Shown piece after piece: positions 12,000 through 27,711 of a stretch of 64,000 nt of DNA. Source of the DNA: Lepeophtheirus salmonis (lineage: Eukaryota > Arthropoda > Copepoda > Siphonostomatoida > Caligidae). The notes beneath the pieces were generated by a model. It saw only the letters and a program-made list of their open reading frames with translations. It did not search any database and had not been told where the DNA came from. The stretch spans positions 7,196,422-7,260,421 of the forward strand of contig NC_052142.2 in assembly GCF_016086655.4 (NCBI RefSeq). Direction: 5' to 3'. A program made the position numbers and the translations under genes. Numbering within the stretch: position 1 is the stretch's first letter; each line of letters begins with the position of its first letter.

Positions 12000-14900
12000 A
12001 AAAGTGCCTTGTTGAATGAAAATATACAAACAATGAATTAAGTATTGTTAACACATGTCAAAATAAGCATTTAGATTTTTGAACCAGTTTATAATGTCTA
12101 ACAGGCGACACCTAGGAACCAATAGTGAAAAGTCTCATTTCATAGGCGCATACATACTATTTATTAAATGACGGCGATATTTTAAAGAGATATTATGGTC
12201 ACTTAAAGACTTTGCATTCAAATTTATGGGATGAATTGAGATACTCTAGTTAACTGGTTTTTAAAACCTCCGTTTTATCTATTTCAATTAATTTGGCCCC
12301 AATATTTTTAATAATTTCCTAATTTAATAAATGTGGAGATGAATTTTGGTTACTTTAAGTACAATTTGTAGTGCCCCCAAAGGATAAATCAGAATCGTTT
12401 GTTAATTGAATTGAACTATATTTTGTTGGAAAATGTATTCCGTGTTCAATTTTTAGAAAAATTATTATATTTTCCTTTTGGGTTTACGTGCTACAAATAT
12501 ACAATTTTATTACAATGTCTGACACTATTAAGAGTTGGTTATAAGTTATAATAGATTTTTATAAGTAATTATGACTTAATTAATCCATATTTACCTATGA
12601 GATTAAGAGGAAATCAATATAAATCACAACAGACATAGGTATTCTACTTCTGTGAAAATAAAACATTGTTAATTGTAGCCTGTTATTAGTGTTTTGAACT
12701 TAAGTTTAATTATTTTTTTAATGACATACATGAAAGTGTTCTTATTTATCTACGTTCCATCTAATTTAGCAATCTCATTTGGAGTATCCGATTATTTGGT
12801 GTACGGTAACTTTGTATAACACATTTTCGTATAAATTTATGAGGAAACAGGCATGGACTTAATGAATTGCCATTTTGTAACCCGAATGTTGGGGGGTGTT
12901 TTCGGGTACCACTGATACTTAAGTAACTACAAAGACCCCATCACAATCATTCCATTCTATCCCAAATAATGGGGGTGTTTTCGAGTATCGCCAAGTGCCA
13001 AGACAGGATATTTCTATTTATACGCGAAATTGTTGTTATACAAAATGTCCTTATACGAAAAAAAATTATACAATGTTACCCATTACCGACTTATTTATGA
13101 CTCAAGAACTGAACAACTTCATTTAAAGAGTACGCTAGTATATTTATGTATATTGAACAAGCCTGGTACTACCCTATGATTGGAACGCGGAACAGAACAA
13201 AAATAATGGATGAAAGATGAAAGCTAAACGATATATATATATATATATTTTAATGGAACGGCAAAATAGTGGAACGCTTAAAAGCCTGGGGAAATACATT
13301 CCAGCTGAAACGATTTAAAATACGTGATATCTAATGTACTTCGTTATTTGTGGATCTAGATCTTATCGATTTTTCTTAAAAATAGTAAATTCCGATTTTT
13401 TGTCTTTTTAATGTAAAAAAAACATTAAATTAGTAGGAGTTAACAATTTTTTCTTTTTGAAAATAACGTTGACTTGACGTGTAAATGAGAAATAAAGAAA
13501 CCAAAAGAAATGTGCAGCACAAACACAAAACCAGTACCAAAATTTAGCAAATTTTTTCTTCATGTACTTATGCTACCCCTCAACGAATGTAGCTCTAGGG
13601 GATAGGCTACATTGCTCATATCAGGAACCACCCCTGATCATGCTTAAATAAAATATAATAACTCAACATTACTACTTTTTACTAGTAAAGGGATACCGGA
13701 AAAAGTTGCAACACGTTTTATTCAATTACTTAAAGATTATTTGAGCTAAGCATACCAAATTTTGACACTCACAATCTTATTTATTTATACTAAAACTGAA
13801 GTGCATCAAAGGCACTTATGCAAAATACTTTTTCTGGTTTTTTTATTTAAATTAGAACTTACGGGTCTACCCTACGCTCAAGTCATGGAATTAACTTTAA
13901 GGTCTAGTCAACCCCTGAAATCCTTGTCCTAGAGAATGTTTTTTTATATATTTGTGGTGGTGAGATAAAATATTAACATATGCATGTCAGATTTTCAAGA
14001 GTTTTTCTTCTACTTTATATGCCTTGGGATACCATAGCGAATAGGGTAGAATAGGTCATCAGAGTGATGTTTGGCATATTTATTATAATTATTCTAAAGA
14101 ATTAGCCCCATTACTCAGAGAATGCATACAAAATAATATTTAGGTTGATTTGACTTTGAATATTAACGACAGTAGTAACGAGCACTTGCACCATGTCTAG
14201 AGACAACGCAGAGATTACAATAAGAGTAAATAAAATAATATATAATCTATTATATTAAGAACTATGGACATTTTTTAAAGTCAAATCAATCCCTTACTCC
14301 TAATTTCAAATAAGAAAAACACATAACATTTATCTTTATCATGTTAGCTTTGTTACAATTAAGAATGAAAGATTATGAATATATATGTTTCATAAAACTA
14401 AGTAGGTAATTTTTTATTTTTTCGATCTTTGTAACCTCGCTGTAGTTTAGGAAACTATCAAAAGAGTCTCAATTTGGGTCACATCTTTCTTGCATCATGA
14501 ATTGCTGCATGTAATAGGTATTCTGCTCCTTAAAATTCAATGTGATATTGTAGGTAAGAAAATTAGAATTAAGGTGGGTTCATAGAAGTGTTTACTCATT
14601 TCGCACACATATATTCCCCTTTTTTGTATTAATATCCTTCGGTACACTTTTACTGCAATAGCTCCTTCTATTTTTTGGGAGTCAGGAAAAAATGGCAAAA
14701 TTATTTTATATTTTAATATATATTTAGATAAAAGAAAAATAAACTAACACAAAGAGGTTCAAATGGAAGAAGTGTCAATTACTTAGTTCTTCTACGTTAT
14801 CAATTATAATATCAATGGACATTATTATTACGCAGAGCTTTTCCACATTGAATCGTTATTTTTTCTGGAATCATGCTTTTGCAGCTTGAAATAGCATATT

Positions 14901-15060
14901 CCAGTGGTCAATGTTAAGCATTTCGGGTTTTTGAAGTGAGTCCAAATGACAAATCTATCTGTAATCTTTGGAGCGTTCAATGTGATAAATTTACGAACAA
15001 TTTTGAGAGCTGGCCAATTGGTCTAACTGTGAATTATCGAATTTAAAATTTTACACATGT
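12000..15060. other. Non-coding stretch
   Basis: No recognisable protein. Two near-copies of GGGGGTGTTTTCGRGTA lie 80 bp apart (about 12890 and 12970). A TA microsatellite lies at 13232-13250. Otherwise nothing. Confidence 0.5.
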
Positions 15061-15073
15061 ACAATTGTGATCT

Positions 15074-15297
15074 GGAATCGTTAGTTCAATTGACAACGTG
15101 CTCACGAGAAATTATTCACTTGAACTCAATATCCGTTGAGTTCGCGCCCGGTCCTTCCCATAGAAGGAAATATACACAATGCATATGGATTTCAAACAAG
15201 ATTCCTGTTCAAATTGAGTAAATGTAATACTACAAAGTTAACTTATACTTAATCAATGCAACTCCATCTTACCAATTAAGGGAATATTAATAAAAAA
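15074..15297 (+). mobile_element. tRNA-derived SINE, copy 1
   Basis: Shares with the 34.6-kb copy the tRNA-like head (GGAATCGTTAGTTCAATTGA, then GTTCGCGCCC as box B). It also shares the body (GGAAATATACAC, ATATGGATTTCA, GAGTAAATGTAATACTA) and the 3' end (ACTTATACTTAATCAATGCA followed by ACTCCATCTTACCAATTAA). The acceptor-stem complementarity is decayed here. Confidence 0.65.
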
Positions 15298-15419
15298 CTT
15301 TGTCTGTAACACATATTTTCATATATACCTTAACCTCAATTATACATAAAAGGTGGTACAGATAAATTGAAAAAAATATAAAGGCTTATAACGAACAAAC
15401 TAGATAGGGTAAAACCATA

Positions 15420-15642
15420 ATTTGTTTATTATTTGAAAACTACATTTAATAACACAGCACGGGAAGATTTGGCAGTCCTGGGCGACGTCATGCAAATCCA
15501 GCTTTGCTATTGTGCGGGTAACTGACTTCTTTAGGATCTCCATTGATGAATCGTACTTGGCACATGCGTCATGCTCGACCCTCCTTCAGTGATAGAAATC
15601 GCATGGGTTCAGGTCCGGCCTGTTTGTGGGCCAAAAAATACT
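15420..15642 (-). pseudogene. Tc1/mariner transposase C-terminal fragment
   Basis: The minus strand reads FWPTNRPDLNPCDFYH, a stop, then RVEHDACAKYDSSMEILKKS and VTRTIAKLDLHDVAQDC. This is the C-terminal end of a mariner/Tc1 DDE transposase, with the third catalytic Asp in the PDLNPCD motif. The fragment is 5' truncated. It abuts the start of a reverse R3 copy at its high-coordinate end. Confidence 0.7.
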
Positions 15643-15735
15643 ATGTAGGATTTTAATATCAATAGGACTAATGATTTTGTGCGAGTATTAAAGAGATAAA
15701 TAGCAGTTGGTGTGATTGACTTATTTAAGTAGTTA
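15637..15735 (-). repeat. Interspersed repeat R3, copy 2 (partial)
   Basis: The reverse complement shares AATAAGTCAATCACACCAAC, TATTTATCTCTT and ATATTAAAATCCTACATAGT with the 1.5-kb copy. It directly abuts an R2 fragment. Confidence 0.55.
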
Positions 15736-15853
15736 CTAGTAACTACGTATATTTAGCTTTTTTAGTTTCCATAAAAGACTGTTAAGGACCGGTCTTAGGA
15801 CTGAAATTTTTTACTAGGACCGGACTGCAGTCTTTTTAGAACAATCCAAGAAT
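15731..15853 (+). mobile_element. MITE family R2, copy 2 (right part)
   Basis: Contains TAGTTACTAGTAACTACGTA, CATAAAAGACTG, GGACCGGTCTTAGGACTGA and GGACTGCAGTCTTTTTAGA, in the same order as copy 1. The right terminus is decayed (AACAATCCAAG). Confidence 0.6.
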
Positions 15854-16169
15854 ACCAGTTAGTAATAAATATAATTTTCTAATTTAAATAACTCAACACA
15901 AAATATTACTCTTCCATGCTGGCCCCACACGGTGTGAACATGCATGTACGGTAATATTAAATAAAATTTTATACCTCTATCAAATAAACACACATGAAAA
16001 TTAAATGTAAAATACAAAAATAAAATAATATAACCTAAACTTCAAACGTCGTCCTTTATTACTATTATCTCTCCTTTAACCATATTTCGATATCTATCTT
16101 CATACATTTCTTTTAAATTATACCCGGAAATTTTAGAAATTTTCGTTATAGAAGGATAGCTTGCCTGAA

Positions 16170-16204
16170 ATATATATATATATATATATATATATAGATA
16201 GATA
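16170..16204. repeat. TA microsatellite with GATA end
   Basis: A run of TA dinucleotides followed by GATAGATAGA. Other TA runs: 13232-13250, 17640-17659, 34800-34815 and 36715-36742. Confidence 0.8.
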
Positions 16205-16732
16205 GAATGACTGCTTTGTAAACGAATACGCGAAATAGTACTAAAATATAACTTTTTATAAAGATTCCCACTCATCCCAATTTTATATGTCCCATCATAA
16301 AATATCATAGTTTAATCATTGAAAGTTAATTCCTTTTGACTGACAGAATTTTATTTGCCAGGATCTCCCAATATATATTTCTTCAAGGACAGATTCTATG
16401 AACTATCATACTTAAGCCCACAGAGCTATACTGTAGGGTGGACAATGATGATTTTATGTAATGACCTTACTCCAAATAAATACTAAGAAACTTTTCCACT
16501 ACATTCCTCTGCCTAAATTAAGATAACGTATTAATGTTCTCCCCGGATCCATATATCCAAATGCTTTGTGGTTAAGATCCATTCAAATCACCATGAATTA
16601 CTCTATACTTTTTCCTTGAAATAAATAATCATAAACAATGTTGACAAGCCTTTGGAGTTCTTGGATTAACAGTAGTCTTTCCTTCTTTAGCTTCTTGGTT
16701 TAAAACTTTAACTGAAAAGAAGCTGACCCAAG

Positions 16733-16738
16733 TTTATT
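16733..16738 (-). terminator. Candidate polyadenylation signal for the PP2A gene
   Basis: AATAAA on the minus strand, about 215 nt after the PP2A stop codon. It is the closest one I noticed downstream. No transcript evidence is visible. Confidence 0.3.
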
Positions 16739-16952
16739 TTGATTATGAAAACCTTCGATATAATAAGAGGACACCTTAAATCTCATGGCTAAAAGATGAT
16801 ATGTGTCATTTTCACAAACGTAGATTAAAATCCCGCCTTTTTGGTTGGAATAAAAATCTTGCGCCGAGTTTGCGTGTGAGGAATAAGATATATTTTTAAC
16901 TTACTAATTACAAAGATTGTTATTACAATTATTAATGTCGTTTTTTCATCTG

Positions 16953-21578
<4,626 letters not shown>

Positions 21579-21765
21579 TTCGCATAAATCTTCCTACTTG
21601 CTCCTTCCTCCTTCCTCTGCAGCACTCGAGTAGCTGAGTCCAGTGTCCACACAGCACTCCAGTCCACACTACACAGCCACCTCTCCCCTCTCCTCCCCTC
21701 TCTTCTCTCTCCCTTCTCTCCTTCCCTAAATAAAATTCACACCTCCCTTTTCACGTCCTTACCTT
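21579..21765 (-). promoter_or_regulatory. PP2A 5' UTR and core promoter with GA-rich tract
   Basis: Immediately upstream of the start codon on the coding (minus) strand. A GA-only tract (21679-21726, GAGAG repeats) sits about 100-150 nt before the ATG, resembling GAGA-factor-type promoter elements of arthropods. The first ATG has a favourable context (G at -3, G at +4). I see no clear TATA box. The start of transcription cannot be fixed from sequence. Confidence 0.45.
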
Positions 21766-21769
21766 TAGT

Positions 21770-21865
21770 GCACCACGCAACCTTCCAAAAAAAAAAACAA
21801 GCGGAAAATCATCTGATACTAAACCTAATGTGTCAATCATGCCAACTAATAATTATCTCTTAATT
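21770..21865 (+). repeat. Interspersed repeat R3, copy 3, in the PP2A upstream region
   Basis: Contains ACGCAACCTTCC, AATCATCTGATACTAA, TGTCAATCATGCCAACTAAT and AATTATCTCTTAATT, matching the 1.5-kb copy. It begins roughly 190 bp upstream of the PP2A start codon. A G-run (about 21866-21875) follows. Confidence 0.6.
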
Positions 21866-21924
21866 GGGGGGGGGGGGCTTTCAAATAAAATTCAATTTTA
21901 GCCCTTCTTTTCGGATGCCAGAAT

Positions 21925-22080
21925 ATTAGTATTAGATCAGTACTAGGACTAATCGCCTTATCAGTCTTATTTCCTAACCTCTTTCAATCTTTTTTTTATC
22001 AGTCGATCTTTTTCACCATTCAGTGGTCCTGAGGACTGATACATTGGCCTTTCAGTCCTACGGTTTTTTTAATCTATTTT
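21925..22080 (+). mobile_element. MITE family R2, copy 3 (internally deleted)
   Basis: Left end TTAGTATTAGATCAGTACTA, then GACTAATCGCCTTATCAGTC and CCTCTTTCAATC. The right part has GTGGTCCTGAGGACTGATA and CAGTCCTACGG. It lacks the central palindrome. It lies within 500 bp upstream of the PP2A start. Confidence 0.55.
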
Positions 22081-22192
22081 CAAAGTAATAAGAAGAAACT
22101 GTTGAATGTCGTGATCGTTAAGCCCTTTTTATGCTTCAGTCAATAGTTATATATCATTTTAAGTTAATAAAGTATGGTTTAAAGGTCATATA

Positions 22193-22241
22193 AAAGGTAA
22201 AAAGTCACAAAAAGGTCACAAGAAGGTCACAAAAAAGGTCA
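22193..22241 (+). promoter_or_regulatory. Cluster of AGGTCA nuclear-receptor half-sites
   Basis: Exact AGGTCA at 22193-22198, 22213-22218, 22224-22229 and 22236-22241. The last three form direct repeats with 5- and 6-nt spacers, plus broken copies between the first and second. It lies about 620 bp upstream of the PP2A start codon. It could equally be a decayed AAAAAGGTCAC simple repeat with no regulatory role. Confidence 0.35.
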
Positions 22242-23536
22242 ACTTTTTGTAAATTTTGTTTTAGCGTACTTAATAGGGTGTCCATTTTATAGAGTGATCT
22301 GTTAATTCAATTTTCTATTGTATTTTAATGAAAAAGTTATGTTTCTAAAGTTTCAGTCTTCAAAGACCGTCTTACGATCTCTATAGCCACTTGAAAATCC
22401 CTTTTTTTTATAACACTCTCTAGCCCAACGAAATATTTTGGATTCTCAAACGATCAGAACCCCTTTGGTCTAAATTTGTGACAAGGCAAGTTAATAGTAG
22501 GTTAATAGTAGAAAGACTTATGAGATCATTGTTTAAAATACTGATGTGATTATCAGCTGACTGCTTTATTATATTTATAAGCAAAATGTTTAATAAAGAT
22601 ATACTCCATATAATTGACTTAGTGCGTTTTTTATCCGTTACAGTAGATTTGAAAACGTCGCACTCCATAAAATTGTAATTCATTATGAACCATATTCTCA
22701 GAATAATCACTAATGAAACGATAGAGTATTTTGAAATATATTTGAAGTTCCAAGTTTAAAAAAAAAGGCTTATATTAAATATAATCTACGTACTAAAAAA
22801 TAAACCATCATACATTTATGTAAATAAACAAAATCAAACAACTAGAATCATATAACTAATAATAACAATAAATTATAAAAACAGATTATTCAAATAATAG
22901 ATTGATCCAAATAATATTTTCTTGTTATGACATCAGAATTCAGTTAAATATGTAATAACTTTAGGTTACAAAACACAAGCAAGACGTGCAGTTTAATCAA
23001 AAATATCATCACCCCTTTTTCTTCATGTGGAAGTTGCTATATACAATTGTGCACATGATAGATATGTCTAAACGGACGAAATCTAAATAATTATCAATAA
23101 TAAAGTAAATCTCAAAATCATAAAATTAGATAATAAATATACTAATAAAAAGAAAATGTGAGAATTAAATCCATCTCTTCTTCCAATTTTAGTACGAACT
23201 GCTTTTAGAATCCTACTTTCATTTATTTCATATTTATCTAAAAAAAGAAAAGTTAATCCATGCAGTCAAATTTCAAACCTTAATTACTTATCTTAGATAT
23301 AAAAATAATATAACAGATAAGACAATTTAGACAACCATTCTTTACTTAATGTAGTTTTCGAACATGACATCGTAAAGATTGAGAGCAAAAGCTAATTATG
23401 TAGTAATGTCCAGCGATATTACTCCTTATTAAGAGCATCAATAAAGATTTTTACCCGTTACTTATGCTTGTATAATAACATACTATTATCATGAAGGATA
23501 CACAGAATTGTTCATTATAATAATACACCCAATGCA

Positions 23537-23805
23537 ACTACCCCCGTTGTTTTGACCATTTAAGCAGTTGTTTTTGCCTTTTATGAGTTTTCTGAACACC
23601 ATTTCTTGGAGATTATGAACCATAGCTAATCATTAAGTGATAAAAAAGTAATATTTATTGATTATATAATATTGGAAAACTTAATGATCATACCCATGTC
23701 TTTAAGTGAAGAAACTAGTGTCAGACAACCTAGTTGCGAACCATCTAAAGATACTACCCCCGTGATTAAACACATTTAAGCTGTTATTTTTGCCATTTAA
23801 TGCGT
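23537..23805. repeat. Pair of direct repeats 216 bp apart
   Basis: ACTACCCCCGTTGTTTTGAC then CATTTAAGCAGTTGTTTTTG at 23537 recurs at 23753 as ACTACCCCCGTG, then CATTTAAGCTGTTATTTTTG. About 50 bp are alike in each copy. Confidence 0.5.
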
Positions 23806-23912
23806 CGTGTATAATAATTCTTGATATGTTTAGGTGAAATAGAATCATATTTTATGATTACATTAAAAAAATATATGAATACTTACTGTTAGAGGGTACA
23901 AAATTCAGAGTT

Positions 23913-24270
23913 CTATTTCGAAATTAGTAAATATTTTATACTTTTTACTGATACCTTTGATTGTAAGTTGGTGTGGATGACTCTAAACATGCTGAAAATT
24001 CTCTCAACTTCACTCTTTACAATGGGGGTACTTTCAATAAATTTTTTTAACGTAGGATGATTAGCAATGGATAAGGGAATATTACATGCAATAATCATCT
24101 TTGTGAGATCAGAGTTAAAATTTGACTTGATGTATTCATCATTAACTTGATTTTTTATATAAATATCCATACTCTTGATGTGAGATGAGGATAATGAGGG
24201 GCGTTTAATTCTAGACGGAGGACTAAAGGAACATTTATATCAACAAATCTGACAAGCCATCTGTTTCTCG
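23913..24270 (-). pseudogene. Internally deleted hAT transposase with BED finger remnant
   Basis: On the minus strand a BED-finger-like start (GPGIWKYLPDEKQMACQIC, then a stop) precedes an 85-codon frame. That frame joins two separate parts of a hAT transposase: a middle piece (LTKMIIACNIPLSIANHPTL, KKFIE) and the C-terminal dimerisation piece (VKSEVERIFSMFRVIHTNLQ, then SKVSVKSIKYLLI). The entire catalytic region between them is missing. The ERxFS motif is the best anchor. Probably a fossil, not a domesticated gene, because the zinc finger is interrupted. Confidence 0.65.
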
Positions 24271-24784
24271 TCTGGTAAGTATTTCCAAATTCCTGGACCT
24301 CCATTTCCAGAAATCCAGACAGAAGGCGATGTTATTTTAGGTATTTTATTCAGTTCTCTATTTACTATTAGTATCTAATATTAAATTAATATTGAATAAT
24401 AAAGGCAGGAATGGATAACGCTCTTGATAGAGGAAGATGTTTATTATTTTTATCAGTGATACCATAAGTATTTATTCACTTCTCCTCGCACGCTTTTGTA
24501 TCCTTATCAAAATTATCAACCTTAGTTATTTTATACATATTCTCCGTTTCCAAAAAAAAAAAACAGTAATACAATTTCTTGTTGATCCCTTGCCATTTAT
24601 AAAATATATATATTGGCCATTTTATTATTTCTATCAATAAATTTTGGCTATTTCTTCATAGAAATAATATAATAACTTATCATAACTACTCTTTTAATAA
24701 AATATTCCTAGGCAATATTATAATACAGTATCGAATAAAATACTATATAGATTTAATAATAGGTAATTTATTTTAAAAATGGTA

Positions 24785-24935
24785 GGGAAATTATATCATA
24801 GTGATAGTTTGCGAGTATATAAGATATAAATAACGGTTGGTATGATTAACTTATTTGACTAATCACCAGATGATTTCGGGCCTTTATTCTATTTATTTTT
24901 GGAGGAAAGGTTGCATGATACAATAAAGATAACGG
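24785..24935 (-). repeat. Interspersed repeat R3, copy 4
   Basis: The reverse complement contains TTGTATCATGCAACCTTTCC, AATCATCTGGTGATTAG, AAATAAGTTAATCATACCAA and TTATTTATATCTTATATACT, matching the 1.5-kb copy. This is the only copy with no R2 element beside it. Confidence 0.6.
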
Positions 24936-25847
24936 CGTGCCCATCTTTTGAAAATGACAAAATTACTTTTACTGCAAAATTAAACGGCATTAAACCTATG
25001 TTTAAAAAGGAAATAAGAATGGGCATCAAATACCACATAAATTAACTCTTCAATGAATTCATCCACATCCTATTGAAGAAAAAAAGTTAACTTATCACTC
25101 AAAATTTTACTATTCAACAATAGAGGCTTTAAATCATCATAGTAAAAATAACGGAGAAATGCAAAGTTACATCGAAACATTTTCATATAAAATTAATGGA
25201 TGTCAGTAGGAAACCAATTTCTAACGATCAGAGAACACAAATATAGTATCTAATTTATTTCGGAGAATAGTTAATGAAATGGAAAACAATATTTGGTAAG
25301 CGCAATAGTTTATCCAATGAAATAGTTCGAACTGTAATTCAATCAGTTCAAAAATCGGCTTGGTACTTATTTCCTACATTTAAAACACGTTAAGTTTATA
25401 TTACTCAGAAAAAGGAATGATGAACACATAAAAAGGATATTCGGATAATAAGAAAGAACGGTGAACATATTTCCATCATTGAGTGGAACAAAGTTATCAA
25501 AATACTTGACACAGACTACGTATGTCGTCTGTCTGCACCAATCGGATACCTAATTCCTAACTATGAAGGGCGTCTCTATACAAATTAAAGAGCGGCCATT
25601 TACGTAAATGATAATGTTTGTGGACAATATGTCTGAAAAAGCATAATAGCAAATACACCTCTCCTTGCCACCTCATGGGATGAAGTGGAGCGAATGAGGG
25701 AACTCAGAAAACAGAAAAAACTACTTTAAACTTCATCCAGATCCATAATGTGGATATTTGGGGTTAAATCATACTAATATAAGAGGTTGCATGAACAATA
25801 CACTATAACTTCCACCATAATTGTTTTGACAACAAACAATAGTCATC

Positions 25848-26858
25848 ATGGAACACGCCAGGAGAGACGCCATCCTCAAATTGGCTCGCGCGGGACACAA
25901 GCCCTCTGCTATCTACGAGCTTCTTAACTACCCCAAGACCACGGTGTACCGGGTCTTCAATGGCTGGGAGCTTGAGGGAAGGTCTGCTGCAAGGCCCACA
26001 ACATGAGAAGTGACCGAATCCGCACTCCCTGCTTCCTTGAAGACCTCCAGAAGTCCATCAAGGCTTCGCCAGGGACTTCCTTGTCCAGGTTGGCCAAGAA
26101 CCGTGGAGTTAACAAGCAGCTGGTCTCCAAGGCTGTGAATGAAGATCTAGGATTCAGGTCAAACCGAATGGCCAAACAACACATCTTCACAGCATCCATC
26201 AAGGCCACCAGGCTCACCAAAGGTAAGTGTCTCCTCAATGACCTGAAGAGCCATGGAGGAAGAATCATCTTTTTCTCTGACGAGAAGAACTAGACTCTCG
26301 ACAGAAGCTACAACGTCCAGAATGACAGGTGGCTTGCCATGGAGAGAGAAAAGGTCCCTGTAGTCTTCACCACAAAGTTCCCGGTCTTCGTGATGACCCT
26401 GGGTGGCATCTGCAGCACCGGTGAGGTGATGCCTCCTTTCTTCTTCAATCCCAATAAAAAGGGTTAACGCAATAAGGTACTGCAAAGTCATGGAGGAGTT
26501 CGTCATCCCCTGGATGAAGTATACGGCCGCTGGGAGGGAGTTCATATTCCAACAATACTCATCGCCTGCAAACATCGCCATGAGGACCACTAACCTCCTC
26601 AACTCCCACGACATCACTTTCTGGGATCGCAACACCTGGCCCTCCAACTCACCCGACCTCAGTACGTGTGATTACTACTGGTAGGGGAAGTTAAAGAGGG
26701 AGGTGTGTAAGGTCAGTCACAAGAGCATCGCGGCCCTGAAGGGCTCCATTACGAGGGAGGGGAATGCTGTCGATTCCACGGAAGTCATCAGGGCATGCAA
26801 ATCCTTTAGGGGCAGGATGGAGAAGATGGTGGCTGCTGAGGGAGGACATGTTGAATAA
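25848..26858 (+). pseudogene. Degenerate mariner/Tc1-family transposase
   Basis: A GC-richer block that keeps nearly the full length of a DDE transposase of about 335 codons, but needs frame changes and contains stops. The start (MEHARRDAILKLARAGHKPS) and HTH come first. The first catalytic Asp is in FFSDEKN (about 26280). NDRWLAMEREKVP and KFPVFVMTLGGI follow, then IFQQYSSPAN, where the second Asp is replaced by Tyr. The third motif is WPSNSPDLSTCDYYW. Counting from the Tyr to the last Asp gives 37 intervening residues, a DD37D-like spacing. The end is VVAAEGGHVE, as in related elements. Stops include one at 26291 and a Trp-to-TAG after DYYW. Terminal repeats were not found. Related pieces lie at 42.5 and 45.3 kb. 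Confidence 0.8.
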
Positions 26859-26954
26859 ATTTATTGTTTAATATCATGTCTAACTTTTTCATACTAACAA
26901 ATACACTCCAAATTCCATTTTTATCAAGCAGGTTGAATTTTATGTATATGAACA

Positions 26955-27226
26955 AAAAAAAAGTGTTTGGAGGTGGAAACATTATATTTTGGGAGTGTTT
27001 CTCTGGGAAGGGGAGATGACAACTCAAAGGGAGGATGGGCCATCCTCAGGGAAATTTTGGGTAACAACATTCTTACCTCAGGGCAGGAAACTGAAAGTGT
27101 ATCCTCTAGCAAGGCAATAACCCAAAACTTACGACCATATCAACAATAGAGTGACTAAAAAAGAAGAAGCATATTAAGGTCATAGAGTGGCCTGCCCAGT
27201 GGGCAAACTTACAAAATCGACAAGGG
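26955..27226 (+). pseudogene. Tc1-like transposase remnant
   Basis: The plus strand reads GGGNIIFWECFSGKGR with a frameshift, then ILREILGNNILTSGQ, and ends KHIKVIEWPAQWANLQN. These follow the Tc1 order: GSVMVWGCFS-like, ILxxNLLPSA-like, then the KVLEWPAQSPDLNP-like motif, here with SPD mutated to WAN. The second catalytic Asp region is missing. It sits directly after the mariner fossil ending at 26858. Confidence 0.65.
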
Positions 27227-27524
27227 ATCATATACTTATTTTTCTACACTATAGATTTATACTAATTAATAGACTAGTGAATACGACCTATTATATTCAA
27301 CCATATAATGTTAAGAATTGAGTTTTTCTAACCAATTATTAGTCAAAATGATGCTAATTGAAAGTAATATTCTATTTATTTTAAATTTTTCTACCAATTA
27401 TTATTATTATATATTATTTTCACGCAAATAAAATAGTAAATACACTTTAAAAAAAAAAACTTGTAACACAACTTCTTGAATATTAGGGGTAAAAACATTA
27501 TACAGACTACAGTACTAAAGTACT

Positions 27525-27711
27525 CCCTAGATTAAGTATAAGTAATCACTATAGTATTACATTTACTCCATCTAACCTAGGAACCTTTTGGTGAAATCCA
27601 TATACATAAAGTATATTCCTTTATAGGAATCACCTGGGTGCAACCGTACCCCCATTAATTTCAAGAAAATAACTTTTTCCGAGTGTGCTATCCATGAGCT
27701 ACGGGGATTCC
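27525..27711 (-). mobile_element. tRNA-derived SINE, copy 2
   Basis: The reverse complement starts GGAATCCCCGTAGCTCATGG, has box B-like GGTTGCACCCAGGTGATTCC (head complementarity GGAATC/GATTCC kept), and then the shared body (ATGGATTTCACC, CCTAGGTTAGATGGAGTAAA). It is 3' truncated after ACTTATACTTAATC. Confidence 0.7.

Noticed and set aside
23537..23805. Possible CRISPR-like array
   Set aside because: Only two repeats 216 bp apart in a eukaryotic setting.
26159..26647. 162-codon minus-strand frame
   Set aside because: Antisense to the mariner transposase relic, whose plus-strand motifs are clear. The long antisense frame reflects GC-rich codon composition.
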